Shown here: one piece after another, positions 35,142 to 47,918 of the stretch | Layout of the letters: the number at the start of each line of letters is the position of its first letter | Numbering within the stretch: position 1 is the stretch's first letter | Assembly (NCBI RefSeq): GCF_040419245.1 | Contig: NZ_JAZHOH010000001.1 | Location: forward strand, 4,464,001-4,528,000 | From: Ewingella sp. CoE-038-23 | GTDB lineage: Bacteria; Pseudomonadota; Gammaproteobacteria; Enterobacterales; Enterobacteriaceae | DNA: 64,000 nucleotides | Reading direction: 5' to 3' | Made by a program: the position numbers and the translations under genes | The notes under the pieces: model-generated | What the model was told of the DNA's origin: nothing | The model's input: only the letters and a program-made list of their open reading frames with translations | The model's database searches: none

Positions 35142-36479
35142 TTAGTGGCTATCGACAAACACAATTTTCAGCACGAACAGCAGCGCGACAACCACCACGC
35201 ACGGGCTGATCTCTCTCCAACGGCCGGTGCCGACTTTCATCACCACGTAGGAGATAAAGCCTAAGGCGATACCTTCGGTGATGGAGAAGCTGAACGGCAT
35301 CATGACGGCGGTGACGAAAGCCGGAACAGCCTCGGTGAGGTCATCCCACGTGACGCGCGCCAGGCTTGAGGTCATCAGCACGCCCACGTAAATCAGCGCA
35401 CCGGCGGCGGCATAGGCTGGCACCATTCCCGCCAGCGGGGAGAGGAAAATCACCAGCAAGAACAGGATGCCTGTCACCACGGCGGTCAGGCCGGTGCGGC
35501 CCCCTACGGAAACGCCTGAGGAGCTTTCGATGTAAGCCGTCACGGAAGAGGTGCCGACAAAAGCCCCGGCGACGGAGCTGATGCTGTCGACATACAGCGC
35601 CTGCTTCATCTGCGGGAATTTGCCTTGGGCGTCGGTCAGCCCGGCTTTGTCCGTCACGCCAATCAGCGTGCCTGAGGAGTCAAACAGGTTCACCAGCATG
35701 AAGGAGAAAATAACCCCCGCCAGCCCGATGTTTAACGAGTTTTTCAGGTCAACTTGCCCCACAACGGAGGTGACACTCGGCGGCATAGAGAAGAAGCCGG
35801 TGAAGTGTACGTCGCCGATAATAAGACCGATCACCGTCGTCACCACGATGGACACCAGCACCGCCGCGTGGATGTTACGCGAAGCCAGTACGGCAATGAT
35901 GAAGAAGCCCAAGGCTCCCAGCAGCACGTTGTGCGAGGTCAGATTGCCGATGGTGACGATGGTGTCCGGGTTCGGCACAATAATGCCGGCATTTTTCAGC
36001 CCCATCATGCCGATAAACAGCCCGATACCGGCCGTGATGCCAATTCTCAGGCTCACCGGAATATTGGCAATCATCCAATAGCGAATGCGGAAAATGGTCA
36101 GCAAAAGGAAACCGATTGCGCCCCAGAAAATAGCACCCATGCCGATCTGCCATGAAATGCCCATCGCGCCAACCACGACAAAGGCGAAGAACGCGTTCAG
36201 CCCCATCGCTGGTGCCAGCGCCACCGGCAAGTTAGCCACCACGCCCATCAGGATGCTGCCGAACGCGGCAATCAGACAGGTGGTCACGAACACAGCCTGT
36301 TTATCCATACCGGCCACGCCAAGGATCTGCGGGTTCACGAACACGATATAGACCATGGTCAGGAACGTCGTCAGCCCGGCGATAGTTTCAGTACGTACGG
36401 TGGTGCCGTGCTGCGTCAGTTTAAACAGACGTTCGAACAGGCCCTGTCCGCTGGAGACATTGCTTTGTGGTTTACTCAT
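35142..36479 (-). CDS. adeP: Adenine permease
   Basis: The 445-residue NCS2/AzgA-like purine:H+ symporter imports adenine and is close to E. coli AdeP (PurP/YieG). Landmarks are TTFLTMVYIVFVNPQILG, NLPVALAPAMGLNAFFAFVV, NLFDSSGTLIGVTDKAGL and GTSSVTAYIESSSGVSVGGR. Fourteen membrane segments are expected. Position beside yieF and yieH is conserved with E. coli. Confidence 0.95.
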   Translation of the reverse strand: MSKPQSNVSSGQGLFERLFKLTQHGTTVRTETIAGLTTFLTMVYIVFVNPQILGVAGMDKQAVFVTTCLIAAFGSILMGVVANLPVALAPAMGLNAFFAFVVVGAMGISWQIGMGAIFWGAIGFLLLTIFRIRYWMIANIPVSLRIGITAGIGLFIGMMGLKNAGIIVPNPDTIVTIGNLTSHNVLLGALGFFIIAVLASRNIHAAVLVSIVVTTVIGLIIGDVHFTGFFSMPPSVTSVVGQVDLKNSLNIGLAGVIFSFMLVNLFDSSGTLIGVTDKAGLTDAQGKFPQMKQALYVDSISSVAGAFVGTSSVTAYIESSSGVSVGGRTGLTAVVTGILFLLVIFLSPLAGMVPAYAAAGALIYVGVLMTSSLARVTWDDLTEAVPAFVTAVMMPFSFSITEGIALGFISYVVMKVGTGRWREISPCVVVVALLFVLKIVFVDSH

Positions 36480-36666
36480 TGAGTGGGTTCCGAAGAAGGG
36501 AAAAAACAGTCGACGGCTATCCTACCCCAAAAAGTGCTTTTTGGATGCCACTCGGCAGGATTTTTTCTGGCACGAAAAGCAGCACATTTTGTCGCGTACA
36601 GGATAGAGTTGAGGTCAAAGATCCTAAATTCATGATGCCATGACAAAAATCTCTGCCGGAGGAAAT

Positions 36667-37368
36667 ATGTCCGTAAGCCAAAATATTGAAAACAATGACC
36701 CGTTGCCGATCGACTGCGTGCTTTTTGACTGTGACGGCACGTTGGTGGACAGCGAACTGCTGTGCTGCGAAGCCTACGTGGAGATGTTCGCGCACTTTGG
36801 CGTTACCGTCTCCTTTGACGAGATGTACAAGACTTACAAAGGCGTCAAGCTCTACGAAATCATCGCCATCATCAATAAACAGCACGGGCTGGATGTGCCG
36901 AAAGAAGAGATGGAAGTGATTTTCCGCCAGCACGTGGCGCGGCTGTTTGATAGCAAACTGACGGCCATCGACGGCGTGCACCAGCTGTTAGAGCAGATTC
37001 AGGTGCCTATGTGTGTAGTTTCCAATGGCCCGGTGAGCAAAATGCAGCTTTCACTCGGCAAAACCGGCCTATTGTCGTTTATGGGCGATAACCTGTTCAG
37101 CGGCTACGACTTGCAGCGCTGGAAGCCCGATCCGGCCGTGCTGTATAAAGCCGCCGAGGTGATGAAGGTGGACATCAAACGCTGCATTCTGGTGGAAGAT
37201 TCCGTGGCAGGCGCGCAGGCGGGGATCGCCGCCGGCATTCCAGTCTTTTACTACTGCGCCGACCCGCACAACCCGCCTCTCGACAACCCGCTAGTAACTA
37301 CTTTCCACGATATGCGCGAACTGCCCGCACTGTGGCGCGCCAAGGGTTACACCATTACAGCGCGCTAG
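36667..37368 (+). CDS. yieH: HAD phosphatase YieH (6-phosphogluconate phosphatase)
   Basis: This 233-residue beta-phosphoglucomutase-like HAD enzyme has CVLFDCDGTLVDSELL (motif I), MCVVSNGP (motif II), RWKPDPA (motif III Lys) and ILVEDSVAGAQAG (motif IV). E. coli YieH removes phosphate from 6-phosphogluconate and purines nucleotides. The frame is open nine codons upstream, but the ATG at 36667 has a perfect GGAGGA site four bases before it. Confidence 0.93.
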   Translation: MSVSQNIENNDPLPIDCVLFDCDGTLVDSELLCCEAYVEMFAHFGVTVSFDEMYKTYKGVKLYEIIAIINKQHGLDVPKEEMEVIFRQHVARLFDSKLTAIDGVHQLLEQIQVPMCVVSNGPVSKMQLSLGKTGLLSFMGDNLFSGYDLQRWKPDPAVLYKAAEVMKVDIKRCILVEDSVAGAQAGIAAGIPVFYYCADPHNPPLDNPLVTTFHDMRELPALWRAKGYTITAR

Positions 37369-37381
37369 AAAGCAGAAAAGC

Positions 37382-37407
37382 AAAAGGCCTCGCGAGGAGG
37401 CCTTTTC
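37382..37407. terminator. Bidirectional terminator between yieH and phoU
   Basis: AAAAGGCCTC-GCGA-GGAGGCCTTTT forms a stem flanked by A and T tracts and serves both convergent genes. Confidence 0.85.
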
Positions 37408-37429
37408 GTTCGAGCAGAAAGGGAAGCTG

Positions 37430-38164
37430 TTAGTCTTCTTTCTTCTCTTTTTTGCTGTCAGTCAGCAACTTGTCCAGCGCGTCGCCGCCCACGTGACGGA
37501 AATCCTGACCCTTCACGAAGTAGAAGATGAATTCGCAGATATTCTGGCAACGGTCACCGATACGCTCGATAGAACGGGCGCAGAACAGCGCGGTCAGCAC
37601 GCTTGGAATGGTGCGCGGATCTTCCATCATATAAGTCATTAACTGACGCACAATGCCTTCGTATTCCTGATCGACTTTCTTGTCTTCGCGATAAATACGC
37701 ACCGCTTCGTCGAGATCCATACGGGCAAAGGCGTCCAGCACGTCATGCAGCATCTGCACCGTGTGGCGGCCCAGAGACTCCAGGCTGACCAGCAGCGGCT
37801 GATGCAGATGGGAGAACTTCTCCAGCGCCGTGCGGCAGATTTTATCCGCCACGTCACCAATGCGTTCAAGCTCGGAAATGGTTTTGATGATCGCCATCAC
37901 CAAGCGTAAGTCGCTGGCGGTCGGCTGGCGTTTCGCGATGATGCGCACGCAAGCTTCGTCGATAGCCACTTCCATCATGTTAACTTTGTCATCACCTTTG
38001 ATGACCTGCTGAGCCAACTCGCCATCCTGATTGTGCATGGCGGTAATGGCGTCAGTCAATTGTTGCTCAACCAGACCGCCCATCGCCAGCACCTGAGTAC
38101 GGATGTGCTCAAGCTCTGCATTGAACTGGCCGGAAATATGTTTATTTAAGTTCAGGTTATCCAT
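37430..38164 (-). CDS. phoU: Phosphate signalling protein PhoU
   Basis: The 244-residue all-helical protein has two PhoU repeats ([14 protein letters not shown] and [20 protein letters not shown] are the matching metal-binding helices). It links the PstSCAB transporter to PhoR and keeps the Pho regulon off in high phosphate. The frame runs 31 codons further upstream inside pstB, but [15 protein letters not shown] is the family start. It is 10 bp downstream of pstB. Confidence 0.97.
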   Translation of the reverse strand: MDNLNLNKHISGQFNAELEHIRTQVLAMGGLVEQQLTDAITAMHNQDGELAQQVIKGDDKVNMMEVAIDEACVRIIAKRQPTASDLRLVMAIIKTISELERIGDVADKICRTALEKFSHLHQPLLVSLESLGRHTVQMLHDVLDAFARMDLDEAVRIYREDKKVDQEYEGIVRQLMTYMMEDPRTIPSVLTALFCARSIERIGDRCQNICEFIFYFVKGQDFRHVGGDALDKLLTDSKKEKKED

Positions 38165-38174
38165 TTTTCTTACC

Positions 38175-38966
<792 letters not shown>

Positions 38967-39051
38967 TTATCTTTCGCGCGCCGCAGCTGCGACGCCGGGT
39001 AACTGTGATGGCGGCCGGAGCCACCCTCAATAAATGTTATTTTGCTCTAAC

Positions 39052-39939
39052 TTACTGTTTTTTCTTGGCGAAAATCACACGCGCCAGAATATTCAGCAGC
39101 AGGACGCAGACGGTGATCAGCAATACACCTGCCCAAGCCAGCTCTTGCCACTCGCTAAACGGACTCATCGCGAATTTGAAGATGGTCACTGGCAAGTTGG
39201 CAATCGGCTGCATCATGTCGGTGCTCCAGAACTGGTTGGAGAGCGACGTAAACAGCAGCGGCGCGGTTTCACCGGCAATACGGGCAATCGCCAGCAGGAT
39301 ACCGGTCATGATCCCCGACACCGACGCTTTCAGCGTAATAGCAGAAATCATCTTCCACTTTGGCGTACCCAGCGCGTAGGCCGCTTCACGCAGGCTGTCC
39401 GGCACCAGTTTGAGCATGTTTTCCGTGGTACGGATAACAATAGGTATTTGCAGCAATGCCAGTGCCAGCACGCCAGCCCAACCGGAGAAGTGACCCATTT
39501 TCGCCACCACGATGGTGTAAACGAACAGGCCAACCACGATGGAAGGCGCGGAGAGCAGAATGTCATTGATGAAGCGAATCACTTCGGCCAGCGGCGATTT
39601 ACGGCCATATTCAGCCAGATAAACACCCGCCATCACGCCGAGCGGGGTACCAATCACGGTCGCCCACAGGATCAACAGGCCGCTACCGGCAATGGCGTTC
39701 GCCAAACCACCACCCGCGGTGTTCGGCGGAGGGGTGTTTTCGGTGAACAGCGCCAAGGACATGCCGTCGACACCTTTCACTACGGTGGTGAATAAGATCC
39801 ACACCAGCCAGAAGAGGCCGAAAGCCATGGTTGCCATCGACAACAGCAGGGCAACGCGGTTCTTTTGACGGCGCCACGCCTGACGTTTACGGCGTGACTG
39901 TAATAAAGCTTCGTTGCTTTGCATTTCCATCGTGGTCAT
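39052..39939 (-). CDS. pstA: Phosphate ABC transporter permease PstA
   Basis: The 295-residue inner-membrane permease has six membrane segments. The EAA-type loop that docks on PstB is visible as [23 protein letters not shown] in two parts (REAAYALG and PKWKMI). Its ATG directly follows the pstC stop codon with no spacer. Confidence 0.96.
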   Translation of the reverse strand: MTTMEMQSNEALLQSRRKRQAWRRQKNRVALLLSMATMAFGLFWLVWILFTTVVKGVDGMSLALFTENTPPPNTAGGGLANAIAGSGLLILWATVIGTPLGVMAGVYLAEYGRKSPLAEVIRFINDILLSAPSIVVGLFVYTIVVAKMGHFSGWAGVLALALLQIPIVIRTTENMLKLVPDSLREAAYALGTPKWKMISAITLKASVSGIMTGILLAIARIAGETAPLLFTSLSNQFWSTDMMQPIANLPVTIFKFAMSPFSEWQELAWAGVLLITVCVLLLNILARVIFAKKKQ

Positions 39940-40896
39940 TTAGCGGCCCTCTTTCTTAGCAAGACGCAGAATCATCACTTTGGACAAGGCCAGAACGATG
40001 AAGGTGATAACAAACAGAATCAGACCGAGTTCCATCAGCGCCGAGGTGTGCAGGCCAGCTTCGGCTTCGGCAAACTCATTCGCCAACGCGGAGGTAATAC
40101 TGTTGCCCGGCATATACAGCGATGCGCTGTCGAGCTGGTAGGTGTTACCGATGATAAAGGTCACCGCCATGGTTTCACCCAGCGCACGGCCAAGACCCAG
40201 CATGATGCCGCCGATAACGCCGTTTTTGGTGAAAGGTAGCACGATGCGCCAGATAACTTCCCACGTCGTACAGCCGATGCCGTACGCGGACTCTTTCATC
40301 ATCACCGGCGTCTGCTCAAACACGTCACGCATCACGGAGGCGATATAAGGGATGATCATGATGGCGAGGATCACGCCAGCGGCCAGAATACCGATACCAA
40401 AGCCCGGGCCTGCGAACAGGGCGCCAACGATAGGAATACCGGAAAGGACTTCGCCAACGGGAGTCTGGAAATAGGTAGCAAACAGCGGCGCGAAGATAAA
40501 CAGGCCCCACATGCCGTAAACAATGCTGGGGATAGCCGCCAGCAGTTCAATCGCAATCCCCAGCGGGCGGCGCAACCAGTTAGGTGCCAGCTCGGTGAGG
40601 AACAGTGCGATACCAAAGCTGACCGGAACAGCAATCAGCAAGGCGATAATCGAGGTGACAACCGTGCCGTAAATTGGCACCAGTGCGCCGAATTGTTCGT
40701 TCGGTGCGTCCCAGGTTTTCGTCCACAGGAAAGAGAAACCAAATTTCTCGATGCTTGGTAATGAGGCAATAAACAGCGAGACGATAATACCGCCCAGCAG
40801 CAATAGCACAATCAGCGCTGCCAGCTTAACTAGCGCGCCGAAGATGATGTCACCGTTTTTACTTGGTGCTTTGATAGACGGCTTATATTCAGCCAT
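39940..40896 (-). CDS. pstC: Phosphate ABC transporter permease PstC
   Basis: The 318-residue partner permease of PstA has six predicted helices. The EAA-like loop is [20 protein letters not shown]. It is separated from pstS by a hairpin and a copy of the intergenic repeat, which likely sets the lower expression of pstC relative to pstS. Confidence 0.96.
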   Translation of the reverse strand: MAEYKPSIKAPSKNGDIIFGALVKLAALIVLLLLGGIIVSLFIASLPSIEKFGFSFLWTKTWDAPNEQFGALVPIYGTVVTSIIALLIAVPVSFGIALFLTELAPNWLRRPLGIAIELLAAIPSIVYGMWGLFIFAPLFATYFQTPVGEVLSGIPIVGALFAGPGFGIGILAAGVILAIMIIPYIASVMRDVFEQTPVMMKESAYGIGCTTWEVIWRIVLPFTKNGVIGGIMLGLGRALGETMAVTFIIGNTYQLDSASLYMPGNSITSALANEFAEAEAGLHTSALMELGLILFVITFIVLALSKVMILRLAKKEGR

Positions 40897-40922
40897 ACCA
40901 CTCTCTTCTTGTTCAGATTTAA

Positions 40923-40946
40923 TTCCCTCTCCGGACGGAGAGGGAA
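40923..40946 (-). terminator. Stem-loop between pstS and pstC
   Basis: A perfect 11-bp stem, TTCCCTCTCCG and CGGAGAGGGAA, has only a 2-base nominal loop and lies in the 134-bp gap. No T run follows, so it more likely blocks 3' exonucleases and partially attenuates than terminates fully. Confidence 0.6.
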
Positions 40947-40966
40947 TGAGGCAGAAGACCTGTACT

Positions 40967-41026
40967 CTAACTCAAAATCATTTATGTTCCATCAAGGCGA
41001 CCAACGCCGAGACAACTTAAAGATGA
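40967..41026. repeat. Intergenic hairpin repeat, copy C (after pstS)
   Basis: A degenerate copy containing CAAAATCATTTATG, ATCAAGGCGACCAACGCCGA and AAAGATGA. It aligns with copy B but has lost the TACCC/GGGTA ends and the stem pairing. It ends 4 bp from the pstS stop codon. Confidence 0.65.
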
Positions 41027-41030
41027 TTGA

Positions 41031-42071
41031 TTAGTAAAGAGCTTTACCGCTGCTGTCTTTGATGTTGGATTTCCATGCTGCGCGAACTTGTTCAACAACA
41101 GATTCTGGCAGAGTGGCGTAATCCAAATCAGTAGTCAGCTTGCCGCCGTTTTTGTAAGACCAGTCAAAGAACTTCAGCACTTCAGCGCCGTTGGCTGCGT
41201 TAGCCTGCTCTTTGTACACCAGAATGAAGGTGGTAGAGCTGATTGGCCACGCGTTGTCGCCTTTCTGGTTAGTCAGGTCCTGAGCGAAGGTTTTCTTCCA
41301 GTCAGCGCCTTTAGCTGCCGCGCTGAAAGAAGCTTCAGTTGGGCTGATTGACTTACCGTCTGCATCCACCAGCTTGGTGTATGCCAGATTGTTTTGTTTA
41401 GCGTATGCGTATTCAACATAACCGATTGAGCCTGGCAGACGTTGAACGAAAGCGGCAACGCCGTCGTTACCCTTGCCGCCCAGACCTACAGGCCAGTTTA
41501 CAGTTGAACCTGCGCCAATCTTGTCTTTCCACTCAGAGCTAACTTTTGTCAGGTAGCTGGTGAACACGAAAGAGGTACCTGAACCGTCAGCACGGCGCAC
41601 AACCGCGATGTTGGTGTCTGGCAGTTTCACGCCTGGGTTCAGCTTAGTGATTGCCGCGTCATTCCATTTTTTGATTTTGCCCAGGTAGATATCACCCAGC
41701 GTTGCGCCGTCCAGCGTCAACTGACCTGATTTGATGCCCGGGATGTTAACAGCCAGTACCACGCCACCGATCACGGTTGGGAATTGGAACAGACCGTTCT
41801 TTTGCAGGTCTTCTTCTTTCATTGGCGCATCAGAAGCACCGAAGTCGACAGTTTTAGCGATGATTTGCTTAACGCCGCCGGAAGAACCGATACCCTGATA
41901 GTTAACCTGATTACCAGTAGCTTTTTGATAAGCGTCAGCCCATTTGGCATACACAGGTGCAGGGAAGGTGCCGCCAGCGCCAGTCAAGTTACTAGCAGCG
42001 AAAGCAGACATTGCTGTGAGGGAGAAAGTCGCTGCCACAATACCGGCGACGGTGTTACGCATCAATTTCAT
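41031..42071 (-). CDS. pstS: Periplasmic phosphate-binding protein PstS
   Basis: The 346-residue periplasmic protein binds phosphate for PstCAB. A signal peptide covers about residues 1-25 (ending MSAFA before [16 protein letters not shown]). Phosphate-contact loops include [16 protein letters not shown] and [12 protein letters not shown]. The ATG has AGGAGT five bases upstream. Two Pho boxes lie about 90-140 bp upstream, so it is the first gene of pstSCAB-phoU and under PhoB. Confidence 0.97.
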   Translation of the reverse strand: MKLMRNTVAGIVAATFSLTAMSAFAASNLTGAGGTFPAPVYAKWADAYQKATGNQVNYQGIGSSGGVKQIIAKTVDFGASDAPMKEEDLQKNGLFQFPTVIGGVVLAVNIPGIKSGQLTLDGATLGDIYLGKIKKWNDAAITKLNPGVKLPDTNIAVVRRADGSGTSFVFTSYLTKVSSEWKDKIGAGSTVNWPVGLGGKGNDGVAAFVQRLPGSIGYVEYAYAKQNNLAYTKLVDADGKSISPTEASFSAAAKGADWKKTFAQDLTNQKGDNAWPISSTTFILVYKEQANAANGAEVLKFFDWSYKNGGKLTTDLDYATLPESVVEQVRAAWKSNIKDSSGKALY

Positions 42072-42159
42072 GTTCCACTCCTAGTGGTTTCTTATTTGTT
42101 CGATCTTGGGTTCGACCCAGCTCGAGGCTACTTAAAGTGTTTGGCACAGGAGGAAAATA

Positions 42160-42209
42160 GGACAGTTTGGTGACAGTAAAATGTACGTTATATGACAGTT
42201 TTATGACAA
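42160..42209 (-). promoter_or_regulatory. Two Pho boxes upstream of pstS
   Basis: On the minus strand TTGTCATAAAACTGTCAT (42192-42209) matches the PhoB consensus CTGTCATAWAWCTGTCAY at all but two positions; ACTGTCACCAAACTGTCC (42160-42177) is a weaker second box. A TATTTT hexamer just downstream may be the -10. Confidence 0.85.
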
Positions 42210-42255
42210 AGGTCACAAAATAGCCGATGCGGGCAGGTTCTTGAGATTTGGAGGG

Positions 42256-42283
42256 TAAAAAGCCGACCCGGAGGTCGGCTTAA
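42256..42283 (-). terminator. Terminator of glmS
   Basis: On the minus strand AAGCCGACC-TCCG-GGTCGGCTT followed by TTT lies about 60 bp beyond glmS, past the hairpin repeat. Confidence 0.85.
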
Positions 42284-42301
42284 GCTGTCACATTCCAGTA
42301 A

Positions 42302-42343
42302 TACCCTAAATCATTCGCGTTGTAGCGCGAAGGATGACGGGTA
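42302..42343. repeat. Intergenic hairpin repeat, copy D (after glmS)
   Basis: A short version: TACCCTAAATCATTCGCG, TTGTAG loop, CGCGAAGGATGACGGGTA. It lacks the AAGGC..CCAACGCC loop of copies A-C and forms a near-complete stem. It ends one base from the glmS stop codon. Confidence 0.8.
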
Positions 42344-42344
42344 T

Positions 42345-44174
42345 TTATTCTACGGTGACAGACTTCGCTAGGTTACGTGGCTGATCGACGTCGGTACCTT
42401 TGATCAGGGCAACATAGTAGGAAAGCAGCTGTAACGGCACGGTGTAGAAGATGGGGGCGACGATTTCTTCCACGTGTGGCAGTTGGATAATCTTCATGCC
42501 GTCTGAGTCGGTGAAACCCGCATCCTGATCGGCGAAGACGTACAACAAGCCGCCGCGCGCGCGCACTTCTTCAATGTTCGACTTCAGCTTTTCCAGCAAT
42601 TCGTTGTTAGGTGCTACAACGATTACTGGCATATCAGCATCAATCAGCGCCAGCGGGCCGTGTTTCAACTCACCCGCGGCATAGGCTTCAGCGTGAATAT
42701 AAGAAATCTCTTTCAGCTTCAGCGCACCTTCCATCGCGATCGGATATTGGTCGCCACGGCCCAAGAACAGGGCGTGATGCTTGTCAGAGAAGCCTTCGGC
42801 CAGAGATTCTATAGTTTTATCCAGCGACAGCATCTGTTCGATACGCGCAGGTAAGGCCTGCAGCGCGTGCACGATGTCGTGTTCGACCTGAGCGTCCATC
42901 CCTTTCAGGCGGCCCATACGCGCCACCAGCATGAGCAGAACGGTTAATTGGGTGGTGAACGCTTTGGTGGATGCCACGCCGATTTCGGTGCCCGCCTTGG
43001 TCATCAGTGCCAGATCCGACTCACGCACCAGCGAAGAACCCGCCACGTTACACACGGCCAGCGAGCCCAGATAACCCAGCTCTTTGGACAGGCGCAGCGC
43101 TGCCAGCGTGTCAGCCGTCTCGCCGGATTGCGACAGGGTGATGATCAGGCTGTTCGGGCGCACGGCGGATTTGCGGTAGCGGAATTCAGAGGCGATTTCG
43201 ACATCACAAGGCATGCCAGCCAGAGATTCAAACCAGTAGCGCGCCACCATGCCGGAGTTGTAAGAGGTCCCGCAGGCAATAATCTGCACATGCTGCACGC
43301 GAGACAAGATCTCGTCGGCTTTCTCACCCAGTTCGCTCAGATTCACCTGACCCTGGCTGAAGCGACCTTCCAGGGTGTTTTTAATCGCCAGAGGTTGCTC
43401 GTAAATCTCTTTTTGCATGTAGTGACGGTAAACGCCTTTATCACCGGCGTCATATTGCACTTTAGATTCGATTTCAGCGCGATGTATCGCGTGACCCTTA
43501 TTGTCAAAGACGTTCACCGTGCGGCGGGTAATTTCCGCCACGTCGCCTTCTTCAAGGAACATGAAGCGGCGAGTGACAGGCAACAGGGCAAGCTGGTCAG
43601 ACGCGATGAAGTTTTCACCCACGCCCAGACCAATCACCAGCGGGCTTCCGGAGCGCGCGGCCACCAGCACGGACGGATCGCGACGGTCCATCACCACCGT
43701 GCCATAAGCGCCACGCAGTTGAGGAATAACGCGCTGAACCACTTCCAGCAGCGTGCCGCCCTGCAATTGCTCCCAATGAACCAGATGGGCAATAACTTCG
43801 GTATCTGTTTCAGAATCAAAGCGATAACCGCGTTCGATCAACAGAGCACGCAGAGGTTCGTGGTTTTCGATAATACCGTTATGCACCACGGCAATGTAAT
43901 CAGACACATGCGGGTGGGCATTCGCTTCAGAAGGCTCGCCGTGGGTCGCCCAGCGGGTGTGCGCAATGCCGGTGCCGCCGCTCAAAGGCGTTTGTGCCAG
44001 AGCATCAGCCAGCATTTGCACTTTACCTACGCGACGTAGACGATTCAGCTTGCCATCGGCATCGACCACCGCCAGACCCGCTGAGTCATAACCGCGATAC
44101 TCAAGGCGGCGTAAACCTTCTAACAGAATTTCTGCAATATCACGTTGCGCTACTGCGCCAACAATTCCACACAT
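42345..44174 (-). CDS. glmS: Glucosamine-6-phosphate synthase
   Basis: The 609-residue enzyme makes glucosamine 6-phosphate from fructose 6-phosphate and glutamine. The N-terminal glutaminase starts with catalytic Cys2 in [12 protein letters not shown] and has [18 protein letters not shown]. Two SIS sugar-isomerase domains follow ([31 protein letters not shown]) and the C-terminus is [13 protein letters not shown]. It follows glmU with a structured 220-bp spacer, which in E. coli is where the GlmZ small RNA acts. Confidence 0.98.
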   Translation of the reverse strand: MCGIVGAVAQRDIAEILLEGLRRLEYRGYDSAGLAVVDADGKLNRLRRVGKVQMLADALAQTPLSGGTGIAHTRWATHGEPSEANAHPHVSDYIAVVHNGIIENHEPLRALLIERGYRFDSETDTEVIAHLVHWEQLQGGTLLEVVQRVIPQLRGAYGTVVMDRRDPSVLVAARSGSPLVIGLGVGENFIASDQLALLPVTRRFMFLEEGDVAEITRRTVNVFDNKGHAIHRAEIESKVQYDAGDKGVYRHYMQKEIYEQPLAIKNTLEGRFSQGQVNLSELGEKADEILSRVQHVQIIACGTSYNSGMVARYWFESLAGMPCDVEIASEFRYRKSAVRPNSLIITLSQSGETADTLAALRLSKELGYLGSLAVCNVAGSSLVRESDLALMTKAGTEIGVASTKAFTTQLTVLLMLVARMGRLKGMDAQVEHDIVHALQALPARIEQMLSLDKTIESLAEGFSDKHHALFLGRGDQYPIAMEGALKLKEISYIHAEAYAAGELKHGPLALIDADMPVIVVAPNNELLEKLKSNIEEVRARGGLLYVFADQDAGFTDSDGMKIIQLPHVEEIVAPIFYTVPLQLLSYYVALIKGTDVDQPRNLAKSVTVE

Positions 44175-44286
44175 CAGTTTTATTCCTATTTAAAGCCTGT
44201 TCACAGACCTTATTTTTGTCGCCTGACCTGATTGATATCCGGATTTTTTCCGGGTTCCCCGAGCCTTGTAGAAGTTGGGGATTATT

Positions 44287-44329
44287 ATGTTTTGGTCTGC
44301 ATTTCCGGAGAAAACGCAGACCAAAACAT
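44287..44329 (-). promoter_or_regulatory. Long stem-loop in the glmU-glmS spacer
   Basis: A perfect 14-bp stem, ATGTTTTGGTCTGC and GCAGACCAAAACAT, encloses a 15-base loop (ATTTCCGGAGAAAAC on the plus strand). It sits in the glmS leader about 115 bp before the start codon and lacks a T run. It may be a processing or small-RNA-related structure. Confidence 0.6.
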
Positions 44330-44342
44330 AAGTCTGGTATCA

Positions 44343-44367
44343 GAAAAGCACGCCGAAACGTGCTTTG
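44343..44367 (-). terminator. Weak terminator or attenuator after glmU
   Basis: On the minus strand AAAGCACG-TTTCGG-CGTGCTTTTCTG forms a stem with a short T tract 28 bp after glmU. Partial read-through into glmS is likely. Confidence 0.55.
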
Positions 44368-44394
44368 TCTGAGTTAACTATAGCGGCTTAAGCA

Positions 44395-45765
44395 TTACTT
44401 CTTTTTCACCGGGCGCTGCCAGTCAGGCTTATGCACCTGCTGTACGCGGCTGATGACCAAGCCGTTTTCTGGCACGTCGCGAGTCACCGTAGTGCCTGCG
44501 GCGATAGTCACGTTGTTGCCGACGGTAACGGGCGCCACCAGCTGGGTGTCTGAGCCAACAAAGACGTCGTTGCCAATCACCGTTTTAAACTTGTTTACGC
44601 CGTCATAGTTGCAGGTAATGGTGCCCGCGCCGATATTCACGTTATCGCCAATTTCCGCGTCGCCAAGGTAGGAGAGATGGCCAGCTTTTGAGCCTTTGCC
44701 CAGTCGCGCTTTTTTCACTTCGACAAAGTTACCGACGTGCGCGCCCTGCGCCAGCTCGGCACCCGGGCGTAGGCGGGCGAATGGCCCCACGGTACATTCA
44801 GCTTCCAGCACGGCGTTTTCGAACACGCTGTACGGGCTGATTTCGCAGTCATCGCCAATCACGCAGTTTTTCAGCACGCAGCCCGCGCCGATTTTCACGC
44901 GGTCGCCAAGCTTGACGTTGCCTTCGATGATCACGTTGGCGTCGATCTGCACATCAATGCCGTGCGACAACTCGCCGCGCAAATCAAAGCGGGATGGGTC
45001 TAATAGCATGACGCCCGCCAATAATAGGCGCTCGGCCTGCTCACTCTGATAAACGCGCTCAAGGCGGGAGAGCTGGAGGCGGTTGTTCACACCATCCACT
45101 TCGCTATTACGGGCTGGGTGAACCGTGGCAATCTGGTGCCCTTCTGCATGGGCCATGGCAATAATGTCGGTGATGTAATACTCACCCTGCGCATTATTGT
45201 TGTTGAGTTGCCCCAGCCAGCGTTTTAGCGATGCGCCTTCAGCCACCAGAATACCGGTGTTAATTTCTTTGATTTTCAACTGCTCGGCGTTGGAGTCTTT
45301 CTGCTCAACGATGCCAGTCACCGTGCCATTTTCACGCACGATGCGGCCATAGCCCGTTGGGTCATCCAGCACCACTGTCAGTAAACCAATGCCACCGTCC
45401 GGTTTGGCTTTCAGCAGATTATCCAGCGTTTCAACAGAAATCAGCGGGACATCGCCATACAGCATCAACACGTTTTCATCATCGGCAAAGTGCGACGCGG
45501 CTTGCTGCATCGCGTGCCCGGTGCCCAGCTGCTCGGCCTGAAGCACCCAATTCAGCCCCTCTTCGGCCAGCGACTGCTTCAGCAAATCGCCACCGTGGCC
45601 ATAAACCAGATGAACGTTATTCGCACCTAGATGGGTCGCAGCATCGATTACGTGCTGAACCATCGGCTTACCAGCCAGAGGATGAAGAACTTTAGGAAGG
45701 TTGGAGTACATGCGAGTCCCCTTGCCTGCGGCAAGGATCACAACACTCAATGCGCTGTTAGACAT
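44395..45765 (-). CDS. glmU: Bifunctional GlmU (acetyltransferase/uridylyltransferase)
   Basis: The 456-residue enzyme makes UDP-N-acetylglucosamine in two steps after GlmS and GlmM. The N-terminal nucleotidyltransferase has [11 protein letters not shown] and LYGDVPL. The C-terminal left-handed beta-helix acetyltransferase has hexapeptide repeats ([35 protein letters not shown]). Its length is exactly that of E. coli GlmU. It lies upstream of glmS and downstream of the atp operon. Confidence 0.98.
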   Translation of the reverse strand: MSNSALSVVILAAGKGTRMYSNLPKVLHPLAGKPMVQHVIDAATHLGANNVHLVYGHGGDLLKQSLAEEGLNWVLQAEQLGTGHAMQQAASHFADDENVLMLYGDVPLISVETLDNLLKAKPDGGIGLLTVVLDDPTGYGRIVRENGTVTGIVEQKDSNAEQLKIKEINTGILVAEGASLKRWLGQLNNNNAQGEYYITDIIAMAHAEGHQIATVHPARNSEVDGVNNRLQLSRLERVYQSEQAERLLLAGVMLLDPSRFDLRGELSHGIDVQIDANVIIEGNVKLGDRVKIGAGCVLKNCVIGDDCEISPYSVFENAVLEAECTVGPFARLRPGAELAQGAHVGNFVEVKKARLGKGSKAGHLSYLGDAEIGDNVNIGAGTITCNYDGVNKFKTVIGNDVFVGSDTQLVAPVTVGNNVTIAAGTTVTRDVPENGLVISRVQQVHKPDWQRPVKKK

Positions 45766-46011
45766 AGGTAACCTGACAAATCCAATTTGAGGGACAAAAG
45801 TAACCTGTTAAGCAACAGAATTACTACATATTTCGCTTTGAAAAATGCCCGCAAGCCGCAGCCCGCAAGGCCTGAGCAGGGCATAGCCAATATAAATGAA
45901 ATCGGCGATAAAATGCCTGATTTACGCAGTAGTATTCCATTTAATGGCGGGCCTTGTCATAAGAATAAGATGCAAAACCCCCCTTATTTATTGCCCAAAA
46001 AAAAGATAGCC
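45766..46011. other. glmU upstream region, no gene seen
   Basis: These 246 bp separate glmU from the atp terminator. They contain only short frames and a poly-A-rich right part. A glmU promoter is expected here but I cannot point to a convincing one. Confidence 0.5.
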
Positions 46012-46041
46012 AAAAAAAAAGCGACCCGAAGGTCGCCTTTT
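46012..46041 (-). terminator. Terminator of the atp operon
   Basis: On the minus strand GCGACC-TTCG-GGTCGC is followed by nine T residues, 16 bp past atpC. Confidence 0.92.
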
Positions 46042-46053
46042 CAACTGATGTCG

Positions 46054-46476
46054 TTACATCGCTTTTCTGGTCAACTCGATAACGCGAAGTTTCGCGATCG
46101 CTTTAGCCAGTTCCGCAGACGCCTGAGCGTAGTCGACGTCGCCGTGAGAACCACTGATGTGTTCTTCCGCTTTACGCTTAGCTTCAAGCGCTCGCGCTTC
46201 GTCGAGGTCTTGCCCACGGATTGCAGTGTCAGCCAACACGGTCGTTGCGCTCGGTTGCACCTCAAGGATGCCGCCGGAAAGATAGATATACTCTTCTTCA
46301 CCGTGTTCTTTAACAATGCGCACCATACCAGGCTTGATGGCGGTGAGCAGCGGAGCATGCCCCGGGAAAATACCCAGTTCGCCTTCGCTACCCGTCACCT
46401 GGATCTTTTGTACCATGCCAGAAAACATTCTCTTTTCCGCACTGACAACATCCAGATGGTAAGCTTTTTCAGCCAT
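46054..46476 (-). CDS. atpC: ATP synthase epsilon subunit
   Basis: This 140-residue subunit belongs to the central stalk of F1 and can inhibit ATP hydrolysis through its C-terminal helices. Landmarks are [31 protein letters not shown] and [11 protein letters not shown]. The frame is open five codons upstream, but MAEKAYHLD has GAGAGG properly spaced. It is the last gene of atpIBEFHAGDC. Confidence 0.97.
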   Translation of the reverse strand: MAEKAYHLDVVSAEKRMFSGMVQKIQVTGSEGELGIFPGHAPLLTAIKPGMVRIVKEHGEEEYIYLSGGILEVQPSATTVLADTAIRGQDLDEARALEAKRKAEEHISGSHGDVDYAQASAELAKAIAKLRVIELTRKAM

Positions 46477-46503
46477 GTCATCCTCTCTCACAACAAGCTA
46501 GCG

Positions 46504-47913
<1,410 letters not shown>

Positions 47914-47918
47914 CTAGC

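Noticed and set aside
42948..44039. A 363-codon open frame on the plus strand opposite glmS
   Set aside because: It is antisense to a highly conserved gene, has His/Gln/Arg-rich low-information sequence, no ribosome site and no recognisable domain. It arises from glmS codon usage.
44175..44394. A glmS ribozyme/riboswitch in the glmS leader
   Set aside because: The structures are simple stems without the glmS ribozyme core, which is found mainly in Gram-positive bacteria; Enterobacterales use GlmZ instead.
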